From Actinomycetota bacterium (GTDB lineage Bacteria; Actinomycetota; Thermoleophilia; Solirubrobacterales; Thermoleophilaceae): a DNA stretch of 35,086 bases. The stretch spans positions 1-35,086 of the forward strand of contig JAFAQQ010000211.1 of NCBI GenBank assembly GCA_019246335.1, written 5' to 3'. The position numbers were made by a program, and so were the translations under genes. A model generated the notes under the pieces. It was given only the letters and a program-made list of their open reading frames with translations. It was not told the origin of the DNA and made no database searches. This document shows positions 1-6,978 of this stretch, piece by piece; the first letter of the stretch is position 1, and the number at the start of each line of letters is the position of its first letter.

Positions 1-1
1 G

Positions 2-496
2 CGGACGATCCGGATCCCCGTTCACATGGTCGAGCGGATGAACCGGGTGGGACGGGTCCGGCGAGCGCTGATCCAGAAGAACGGCCGGGAGCCCACCGCC
101 GAGGAGATCGCCCGCGAGGCGGAGATGTCGACGGTCCAGGTTGAGGAGATCCTCGACCTCGGCCGGGAGCCGGTCTCGCTCGAGACGCCCGTCGGCCCTG
201 ACGAGGGGGAGACTCGGCTCGCGGACTTCATCGAGGACAGCGCGGAGACCGCCCCGATCGAGCAGGTCTCGTCCACGATGCGCCAGCGCGACCTCGAGGC
301 GGCGCTGCGTTCGCTGCAATGGCGCGAACGTCGCGTGCTGGAGCTGCGCTACGGCCTGGCGTCCGAGGAGCCGATGACGCTCGAGGCGATCGGCTCGGAG
401 GTCGGCGTAACGCGCGAACGCGTCCGCCAGATCGAGTCAAAGACGCTCACGAAGCTGAAGAACTCGCGCGAGGCGCAGCGGCTGAAGGAGGACTGA
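2..496 (+). CDS. rpoD: RNA polymerase sigma-70 factor, primary (RpoD/SigA-type), 5'-truncated by window edge
   Basis: Open frame runs from the edge (RTIRIPVHMVERMNRVGRVRR...), then region 3 and region 4 helix-turn-helix (LEAIGSEVGVTRERVRQIESKTLTKL), ending at TGA 494-496. Confidence 0.92.
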   Translation, partial: RTIRIPVHMVERMNRVGRVRRALIQKNGREPTAEEIAREAEMSTVQVEEILDLGREPVSLETPVGPDEGETRLADFIEDSAETAPIEQVSSTMRQRDLEAALRSLQWRERRVLELRYGLASEEPMTLEAIGSEVGVTRERVRQIESKTLTKLKNSREAQRLKED

Positions 497-530
497 GGCC
501 GCCGCCGGCAGGGGCCGGCTCGCCGCACGA

Positions 531-553
531 AAAGCCCGCCGGGGGCGGGCTTT
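531..553. terminator. Rho-independent-type terminator, likely bidirectional
   Basis: Perfect inverted repeat AAAGCCCGCC-GGG-GGCGGGCTTT (10 bp stem, 3 nt loop) between the convergent sigma factor gene and tRNA-Asn. Confidence 0.85.
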
Positions 554-557
554 GAAG

Positions 558-631
558 CTCCGGGGGTGGGACTCGAACCCACAACCTCTCGGTTAACAGC
601 CGAGCGCATCTGCCAGTTGAGCTACCCCGGA
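558..631 (-). tRNA. tRNA-Asn (GTT)
   Basis: Minus strand TCCGGGGTAGCTCAACTGGCAGATGCGCTCGGCTGTTAACCGAGAGGTTGTGGGTTCGAGTCCCACCCCCGGAG. Acceptor TCCGGGG/CCCCGGA pairs, anticodon GTT, discriminator G. Confidence 0.96.
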
Positions 632-795
632 TTGCTTTACCGATGAGCTACATCGGAGAATGCGCAAGGCACTTTAGACACGGGCGGGGCCGGCTTCCAC
701 CTCTGCGGGGCGTTTGGGGCCGAGGAGACCGTTCAGCCTTCCGCCCGGCGTATTGGTCAGCTTCGTGCTTGCCTATGCGCGACGCGCCCGGCCGC

Positions 796-1284
796 CTACT
801 CGGGCGCCTCGTCGGGGTCGATCTCCAGTCGCCGCACGAGCGGGATCACGTACCACAGCGCGCCGAAGACGACCGCCACGCCGGTGGTCACCGCGACGAC
901 CGTGCCGGTCTTGAAGAGCACGTCGGTGATCAGCATGATCACGCCGGTCATCGCCAGCGCCAGGAAGCCGAGGCCGAGCAGCATGTACGTCGTCCCGCGC
1001 AGGATCAGCCGGTGCTTCTGGTGCCGCCGAAACAGCACGCGGTGCTGAGCCGTGGGCGCGATGAGCAGCGACACCGACATCGCTGCGCACAGGAGCGTCA
1101 CGAAGTACGTGTAGCGCTGGAAGTGCGTCACCTGCGAGAACCGCTGGCTGAAGGGCACCGTGAGCAGGAAGGCGAACAGGATCTGCACCCCGGTGAGCGC
1201 AACCCGGAGCTCGTTGAGCAGCTCCATCATGCGGCGGTTCTCCCGCTCGCGATCGTCCTCCGAGCGGTCGGGGGCTTCCTCCAT
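796..1284 (-). CDS. DUF6328-like small integral membrane protein (162 aa)
   Basis: MEEAPDRSEDDRERENRRMMELLNELRVALTGVQILFAFLLTVPFSQRF... with about four hydrophobic segments. Start chosen at 1284; the longer 421 aa frame overlaps the glycosyltransferase gene. Confidence 0.8.
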   Translation of the reverse strand: MEEAPDRSEDDRERENRRMMELLNELRVALTGVQILFAFLLTVPFSQRFSQVTHFQRYTYFVTLLCAAMSVSLLIAPTAQHRVLFRRHQKHRLILRGTTYMLLGLGFLALAMTGVIMLITDVLFKTGTVVAVTTGVAVVFGALWYVIPLVRRLEIDPDEAPE

Positions 1285-1298
1285 CGGCGGGCCGGATG

Positions 1299-2555
1299 TT
1301 AGGTCCGCGCCACCGCGGCCGCGAAGGTCTCGACCGCCATGGCCGCGCGGTCGCCGCCGTCGTTGCGCTCGGCCCAGCCCGCCAGCTCGCCGGCTCGCCG
1401 CGCGTAGCCCTCCTCCGCAAGCAACCGCTCCACTGCCAGCCTCACCCCGCGCGCGGTGACGAGCCTGCGCGGGAGCGAGACGCCGGCGCCCGCCCACGAC
1501 ACTCGCGCGGCGTTCTCGGCCATGTCCCCGGCCGCCGGACACGCCACGACCGGGGCGCCGCTCGCCAGGGCCCGGACGACGGTGCCGTGGCCCGCGTGGC
1601 ACACGACCGCCGCGCACCTCGGCATGGTCCGCGCGTACGAGACCCAGTCGACGAGCCTGGTGTTGGGGGGCACGGGAACCGGCCTTGGGAGCGGTCGCCG
1701 GTTGGTCGAGGCGAGCACGCGGATCGGGAGCTCGCCCAGTCCTCGCAGCGCGGCCGTGAGCATCCGCTGATCGGGGTCCTGGGACGTGCTCGGCGCCACG
1801 AGCACCAGCGGGTCGTCTCCGGGCGGCAGCTCCACCTCGCCGAACGGCTGCTCCCACATCAGCGGACCGGTCACGCGCACCCACGGCGGGGCCGGGCGCG
1901 GATATTCGAGCTGGGGAAACGTCGCGACGATCGCGAGGTGCCTCGAGATGCCGTTGTGGATGTAGTCGAGCGGCGGCAGCCCGACTCGCGCCCGGGCGCC
2001 GTTCAGCTCCTCGCGCCCGCGCTCGGCCCCGGCGCGCACGAAGCGGTCGAGGCGCCGCCATCCCGCGCGCCCGAGGCCCGTGCGCGGCAGGCGCGCGCCG
2101 ATCGAGTACGGCGGAAAGCCGGGGGCGGGGATGGGGAGGACGTGCGGCACGAGCGTCGCCCAGGGGCGCCCCTCGAGCTCCGCGGCGAGCGTGGCGGCCA
2201 CCGTGAGGATGTCCGCGACCACGACCTCCGGATCGAACTCCGCCACCGCGAGGCGCGTCTCGCGCGCCGCCTTCACGGCCGCCTGGTACGGCCGGAGCGG
2301 CCGGCGCCCCTCGACGGGAAAGACGTCGTAGACGGGCGCCGCGGCGAAGCGCATCCCCTCACGCTCGACGTGGTCCTGCCAGCGGTGCCAGGTCTCCAGG
2401 CAGACCTCGTGCCCGCGGCGAAGGAGGGCGCGCCCGAGGGCGATCGCGGGGAACGCATGACCCGGATCGCCGAAGGCGGCGAGCATGATCCGGCGGGGGG
2501 CAGGAGCGTCCGTCCCGGCCACGTCGACCGCGGCGCCCGCCGCCGTCGCGGCCAC
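1299..2555 (-). CDS. Glycosyltransferase, GT1/UGT (MGT-like) family
   Basis: N-terminal GDPGHAFPAIALGRALLRRGHEV and C-terminal donor-binding motif HAGHGTVVRALASGAPVVACPAAGDMAENAARV. The true start may be the internal Met of MLAAFGDPGH. Confidence 0.83.
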   Translation of the reverse strand: MAATAAGAAVDVAGTDAPAPRRIMLAAFGDPGHAFPAIALGRALLRRGHEVCLETWHRWQDHVEREGMRFAAAPVYDVFPVEGRRPLRPYQAAVKAARETRLAVAEFDPEVVVADILTVAATLAAELEGRPWATLVPHVLPIPAPGFPPYSIGARLPRTGLGRAGWRRLDRFVRAGAERGREELNGARARVGLPPLDYIHNGISRHLAIVATFPQLEYPRPAPPWVRVTGPLMWEQPFGEVELPPGDDPLVLVAPSTSQDPDQRMLTAALRGLGELPIRVLASTNRRPLPRPVPVPPNTRLVDWVSYARTMPRCAAVVCHAGHGTVVRALASGAPVVACPAAGDMAENAARVSWAGAGVSLPRRLVTARGVRLAVERLLAEEGYARRAGELAGWAERNDGGDRAAMAVETFAAAVART

Positions 2556-2614
2556 GTGGGCCCCGGCGCCCGCCGCGAAACCGGCCCGCGCCCTCCCCGA
2601 TCCCCCCGGCCCGT

Positions 2615-3646
2615 TCAGAGGAGCTTTGCCAGCTCCCGGATCATCTGGATGCGCCGATCGAGGTCGAGCGCGAACGGCGTCGTGATGAGCGTGCCGACGC
2701 CGGCCTCCCGCAGCATCGCGAGCCGCTCCCGCACGCGGTCGCGCGGGCCAACCAGCGACACCATGTCGATCAGCTCCGCCGGCAGCTTGGCAGCCGCCTC
2801 CTCCTTCTTGCCCTCGAGGTAGAGGTCCTGGACCTCGCGCGCGGCGTCCTCGAACCCGTAGCGGCGCGCCATCGCGTTGTAGAAGTTCTGCTCGCGGGAC
2901 CCCATCCCGCCGACGTACAGCGCCAGGAAGGGCCTCATGACGTCCCGGGCACGATCGACGTCGTCGTCGATGCAGACGTTCACCGTCGGCGCGATCTCGA
3001 CGTCGTCGAGCGAGCGCCCGGCGCGCGCGGCGCCCTCCTCGAGCGGCTTGCGGATCTCCTCGGCGTGCTCGGCGGCGAACATGAATGGGATCCAGCCGTC
3101 GGCGATCTCACCCGTGAGCGCCGTGTTCTTCGGGCCGATCGCCGCGATGAAGATCGGGATCCGCTCCTGGACCGGGGAGATCATGAGCTTCAGCGCCTTT
3201 CCGGGCCCGTCCGGGAGCGGCAGCTGGTAGATCTCGCCGTCGTGGACGAGGCGCTCGCGGCCAAGGGCCTTGCGCAGCACCTCGACGTACTCGCGCGTCC
3301 GCCGCAGTTGCCGGGCGAACCGCTGGCCGTGCCAGCCCTCGGCCACCTGGGGGCCTGAGGAGCCGATCCCGAGGATCATGCGGCCGTTCGAGAGGTTGTC
3401 GAGCGTCGCGGCGGTCATGGCCGTCATGGCCGGCGAGCGCGCGGGCATCTGGAAGATCCCCGAACCGAGCCGTATCCGCGAGGTCTGCCCCGCCAGCCAG
3501 CCGAGCACCGGCGCGGCGTCGGACCCGTACGCCTCCGCGCTCCACACCGAGTCATAGCCCGCCTCCTCGGCAGCCGTGACCATCTCGAGCTGCTGCTCGG
3601 AGGTCACGCCGAGCCCCCAGTAGCCGACGCTGAGCCCCAGCTTCAT
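2615..3646 (-). CDS. LLM-class (F420-dependent-type) oxidoreductase
   Basis: MKLGLSVGYWGLGVTSEQQLEMVTAAEEAGYDSVWSAEAYGSDA...RIRLGSGIFQMPARSPAMTAMTAATLDNLSNGRMILGIGSSGPQVAEGWHG, characteristic of luciferase-like TIM-barrel proteins. Confidence 0.92.
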   Translation of the reverse strand: MKLGLSVGYWGLGVTSEQQLEMVTAAEEAGYDSVWSAEAYGSDAAPVLGWLAGQTSRIRLGSGIFQMPARSPAMTAMTAATLDNLSNGRMILGIGSSGPQVAEGWHGQRFARQLRRTREYVEVLRKALGRERLVHDGEIYQLPLPDGPGKALKLMISPVQERIPIFIAAIGPKNTALTGEIADGWIPFMFAAEHAEEIRKPLEEGAARAGRSLDDVEIAPTVNVCIDDDVDRARDVMRPFLALYVGGMGSREQNFYNAMARRYGFEDAAREVQDLYLEGKKEEAAAKLPAELIDMVSLVGPRDRVRERLAMLREAGVGTLITTPFALDLDRRIQMIRELAKLL

Positions 3647-3725
3647 GCAAGCTTCCTTCCAGTCGAAGGGGACGGCCTTCCGACGCCCGCGCCGGCCCGC
3701 TAGATTTCCCGTCTGAGCAGGGGCA

Positions 3726-3762
3726 TCCTACGGGTTCGGGGCCGGCGGCCCCGGGTAGGAGG
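3726..3762 (+). promoter_or_regulatory. Leader hairpin overlapping the Shine-Dalgarno of the 3771 gene
   Basis: TCCTAC (3726-3731) is complementary to GTAGGA (3755-3760). Nested GGGGCC-GGC-GGCCCC at 3738-3752. SD AGGAGG at 3757-3762; ATG at 3771. Confidence 0.45.
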
Positions 3763-3770
3763 GATCACGG

Positions 3771-4340
3771 ATGAAGCGACAGCGCAAGCGGGCGCAGGAT
3801 CTGCGGAGGGCGGTCGACTGCCTCCCGCGAGCCACCCGTGAGGCCATGCTCGAGGGGCTCGAGCGCAGCGACATCATCGTCGGCGCCTATACCGACGGCT
3901 CCGGCGGCGTCTGCCCGATGCTCGCCGCGCACCGCAACGGCGGCCGCACCAGCCTCGCGAGCTTCGCCCGCGCCTGGGACCGCTACACGGACGCCGCGGC
4001 GGCCCGCCGGGCCAGCGGGCGCGAACTCAACACCCTGCGCGCGATGCTCGAGGCGAGCCTCTACTACGAGCCGGACGAGAGCGAGCTCGCCCGCGCCGCC
4101 GCCGAGCACCGCGCTGTGAAGGAGCGCGCCGCGAAGCGCGCGCGGCGCCGCCGGCGACGCGAGACGGGCGAGCGTGACCGCTCCCTCGAGCTGCGGAGCC
4201 GTCCCGGCTGGGCCTGGCTGCGGGTGTTCCGGCGCCTCGACGATTGGGAGGCCGCTGTCGCCCGCGCCGAGGAGACGCACCCGGGCGCCTCGGCGCCCGC
4301 TCCCGGGCTCGAGCGGGTCTCTGAGCTCGAGCGGGTCTGA
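3771..4340 (+). CDS. Hypothetical protein, basic C-terminal half (189 aa)
   Basis: ATG with good SD (AGGAGG, 8 nt spacer); MKRQRKRAQDLRRAVDCLPRATREAMLEGLERSDIIVGAYTDGSGGVCPMLAAHRNGG... No family recognised. Confidence 0.75.
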   Translation: MKRQRKRAQDLRRAVDCLPRATREAMLEGLERSDIIVGAYTDGSGGVCPMLAAHRNGGRTSLASFARAWDRYTDAAAARRASGRELNTLRAMLEASLYYEPDESELARAAAEHRAVKERAAKRARRRRRRETGERDRSLELRSRPGWAWLRVFRRLDDWEAAVARAEETHPGASAPAPGLERVSELERV

Positions 4341-4347
4341 GCCTCCG

Positions 4348-5079
4348 TCAGGTCGCGCGCATCAGGTCGCCCGCCCGGACGAACTGGATCTCCGGGACGA
4401 TGCACGCGGGGCTGGTCCTCAGGAGGAACCGCACCGCCTCGGCGATGTCCTCCGGCTGGATCATCTCCTCCTTGGGGACGCGGTCCTCGGCCCAGTCGGT
4501 CATCGGCGTGGCCACGAAGGCGGGGCAGAACGCCGTCACCTGGATGCCGTCCTTCGCGATCTCCCCGTGGGCGGACTGGCTGAGGCCGACGACGGCCGCC
4601 TTCGTCGCCGAGTAGGCCGCGAGCCACGGCTGGCCGAACTTCCCGGCTATCGAGGCCGTGTTGACAACGAGCGCCTTCCCGTGCTCTGACCCGGCTTGCC
4701 TGAGCAGCGGGATCGACTCGCGAAGCGTGATGTAGACGGCGCGCAGGTTGACGTCGAGCTGCATGTCGAGGTGCTTGGTCTGGTGCTCCGCGATCTCGCC
4801 GCCGATCCCGACGCCCGCGTTGTTGATGAGGACGTCCATCCGCCCCCAGCGATCGCGATGGCGCTCGACGAGGGCGACGATCTCCTCCTCCCGCGCCACG
4901 TTCGCGGGCACGGACTCGACCTCGAGGCCGTCGGCGTGCAGCCCCTCGACGGCCTGCTCGAGCTTGTCGGGCCGCCGGGCCGACACCGTGAGCGAGTACC
5001 CGTCCTGTCCGAGCGCCCGGGCGATCGCGAGCCCGATCCCGCTCGAGCCGCCGGTTACGAGAGCTGCGCGGCCTGCCAT
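4348..5079 (-). CDS. SDR-family oxidoreductase
   Basis: MAGRAALVTGGSSGIGLAIARALGQDGYSLTVSARR, NNAG motif, YSATK catalytic motif. Start ATG at 5077-5079. Confidence 0.93.
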   Translation of the reverse strand: MAGRAALVTGGSSGIGLAIARALGQDGYSLTVSARRPDKLEQAVEGLHADGLEVESVPANVAREEEIVALVERHRDRWGRMDVLINNAGVGIGGEIAEHQTKHLDMQLDVNLRAVYITLRESIPLLRQAGSEHGKALVVNTASIAGKFGQPWLAAYSATKAAVVGLSQSAHGEIAKDGIQVTAFCPAFVATPMTDWAEDRVPKEEMIQPEDIAEAVRFLLRTSPACIVPEIQFVRAGDLMRAT

Positions 5080-5223
5080 CCGTTCCTCCTCGTTCGAATC
5101 CAGCTCCAGCGCGGGCGCGGTCCGGTGAGGGATCGCTCCCGAGCTCCGTCGCCCGGTTTCTATCCGAGCCGGCGTGCTCGTGTGCTCCAGCGTGCCCGTG
5201 ACGACGTTCCGTACGCTTGCGCC

Positions 5224-6228
5224 GTGAGTGCGCGGGGGCCCGCTCCGTCTGTCGTTGGCGCGATCCTGAGCGCGTCCGTGCTCGCCGCGTGCGGCGGGGG
5301 CCCTGGCGGCGGTGGCGCCGCCGGCCCGCCGCCGAGCGGTCCCCTCGAACCGCCACAGCAGCTCCCGTCCGCCGCCGGGAAGACCCTCGTTCAGCTGCGG
5401 CGCGGGCTGGGGCCTGGACCTCGCCTCGCGAGCACAGTCTCCGTGCTCGAGCCGGGCTCTGATCGGGTCGCCTTCGCCCTGTTCGACCGCGCGCGTCGCC
5501 AGATCGGGGAGGCCCCGGCCGCGCTGTACGTCGCGAACGCCGACGGCCGGCATCTGCGCGGGCCGTTCCAGGCGCGCTACGAGTCGCTGGCGGTGGGGCG
5601 CCGTTACCGAAGCGCCACGGTCGCGTCGGATCCCGACGCGGTGGAGTTCGTCTACGTCTCGCGCGCGACGTTTCCCGGGCCTGGCAGGTACCGGCTCATG
5701 GGGGTGGTCCAGCTCGACCAGCGACTGGTCGCAACCAAGCCGGTGACGGTCACGGTGCGCGCGGGCTGGCGGGTGCCGGACGTGGGACAGACGGCCCCGC
5801 GCGTGCACACGCCCACCGCGGCGTCGGCTGCAGGGCGCCTCCAGCTCATCGATACCCGTTCGCCGCGGGACTCGATGCACGACGAGGACCTCGCCGACGT
5901 CCTCGGGCGCCGGCCTCTGCTGCTTCTGTTCTCCTCTCCGGGGCAGTGCCGGAGCCACGTGTGCGGCTCCGTCGTCGACGCGCTCGCCGAGCTGAAGGGG
6001 CGACGCGGCCGCGACGCGGCGTTCATCCACATGGAGACCTACCGCAACAACGATCCGCGCCAGGGTGCCCGCGACCAGGTTCGCGCCTACGGGCTGCCCT
6101 CCCAGCCGTGGCTCTTCGCGATCGATCGCCACGGGCGGGTGGCGGCTCGGATCGAGGGCGCCTTCAGCGAGCGTGAGGCGGAGCAGGCGCTCGACGCGGC
6201 CATCCGGGGAGAGGGGGTGCGAGAGTAG
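5224..6228 (+). CDS. Putative lipoprotein with C-terminal thioredoxin-fold domain
   Basis: GTG start at 5224; signal and lipobox-like VGAILSASVLAAC-GGG. C-terminal LLLLFSSPGQCRSHVCGSVVDALAEL...LPSQPWLFAIDRHGRVAARIEGAF resembles thioredoxin/redoxin folds. Confidence 0.75.
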   Translation: MSARGPAPSVVGAILSASVLAACGGGPGGGGAAGPPPSGPLEPPQQLPSAAGKTLVQLRRGLGPGPRLASTVSVLEPGSDRVAFALFDRARRQIGEAPAALYVANADGRHLRGPFQARYESLAVGRRYRSATVASDPDAVEFVYVSRATFPGPGRYRLMGVVQLDQRLVATKPVTVTVRAGWRVPDVGQTAPRVHTPTAASAAGRLQLIDTRSPRDSMHDEDLADVLGRRPLLLLFSSPGQCRSHVCGSVVDALAELKGRRGRDAAFIHMETYRNNDPRQGARDQVRAYGLPSQPWLFAIDRHGRVAARIEGAFSEREAEQALDAAIRGEGVRE

Positions 6229-6257
6229 GTGCGCCCGGAGCTAACGTCCGGCGCGCG

Positions 6258-6330
6258 GGGCCGGTAGCTCAGCGGTCAGAGCAGCGGACTCATAATCCGT
6301 AGGTCGCTGGTTCGAATCCAGCCCGGCCCA
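6258..6330 (+). tRNA. tRNA with CAT anticodon (elongator Met or lysidine-type Ile2)
   Basis: GGGCCGGTAGCTCAGCGGTCAGAGCAGCGGACTCATAATCCGTAGGTCGCTGGTTCGAATCCAGCCCGGCCCA forms a complete cloverleaf, acceptor GGGCCGG/CCGGCCC. Met versus Ile2 not resolved. Confidence 0.93.
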
Positions 6331-6390
6331 TTCGCTTTATGGATAGTTCGCGACCGTCGCGTGGAGAAGCAATTCGTTAACGGCCGCTGC

Positions 6391-6654
6391 TCAACGATCG
6401 TAGGCGCGCCCGCGAGGTAGCACTCGAAGCACTACGACGGCCCGTGCATCATCCTCCCGCGCGAAGCGGACGCGCCAGTCGCCAACGCGCAGCCGGAAGT
6501 GCCCGGTCCCGGTTAGCCGCACGACGTCGCCGGCATCCGGATCCATGACGTACCGATCGAGCGCTTCGAGAATCCGACCTCGAACGGGAGGGTCGAGGCG
6601 GCGGAGATCGCGCCGCGCCGTCGGCGTGATCTCGTACCGCCAGCCGCTGGTCAA
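6391..6654 (-). CDS. RelE/ParE-family toxin
   Basis: MTSGWRYEITPTARRDLRRLDPPVRGRILEALDRYVMDP...GTGHFRLRVGDWRVRFAREDDARAVVVLRVLPRGRAYDR; typical RelE layout. Confidence 0.87.
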   Translation of the reverse strand: MTSGWRYEITPTARRDLRRLDPPVRGRILEALDRYVMDPDAGDVVRLTGTGHFRLRVGDWRVRFAREDDARAVVVLRVLPRGRAYDR

Positions 6655-6899
6655 GTCAGTTCGCGCTTGATCTCGTCAGCCGAGAAAGACTCGCCGCGCT
6701 TGTACTCCTCCCATGCCTTGCGCGCACTTGCGTCCTCCTCCTCAGTACTCGGCTCATCGTCGATGGGTGCGTTATCGAGCGCACGCACCATTGGCTCGCC
6801 GCTGCGGTCTTGGAAGAGCTTGAGCGCGTCGACGGCCTCCTGTTCAGAGAGCTCATCGACGAGGTTGCGCAGGCGTTCCTTGGCGGTCACCGGGGTCAC
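6651..6899 (-). CDS. Antitoxin partner of RelE-like toxin
   Basis: 82 aa acidic protein (MTPVTAKERLRNLVDELSEQEAVDALKLFQDR...) whose stop overlaps the toxin start by 4 nt. Confidence 0.78.
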   Translation of the reverse strand: MTPVTAKERLRNLVDELSEQEAVDALKLFQDRSGEPMVRALDNAPIDDEPSTEEEDASARKAWEEYKRGESFSADEIKRELT

Positions 6900-6978
6900 T
6901 GTAGCGTCGGGCAGCTATGCCAGAACCCGTCCCAAATCCGTCCCGAACACGGGCCGAGGACGCGACTCGGCCACACGG

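Noticed and set aside
1285-2061. N-terminal extension of the 796-2061 minus-strand ORF
   Set aside because: Overlaps the glycosyltransferase in another frame; recognisable protein begins at MEEAPDRSED (1284).
1296-2822. 508-aa + strand ORF antisense to the glycosyltransferase
   Set aside because: Composition is Arg/Gly/Pro/His-rich with no family motif; typical high-GC antisense artefact opposite a convincing UGT gene.
5080-6132. N-terminal extension of the SDR ORF (to 6132)
   Set aside because: Lies antisense to the lipoprotein gene; SDR Rossmann motif starts right after ATG 5079.
6900-6978. Possible integrase remnant near the TA cassette (QNPSQIRPEHG-like translation; two CCGTCCC direct repeats)
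   Set aside because: Too short and without catalytic motifs; cannot be supported from sequence alone.
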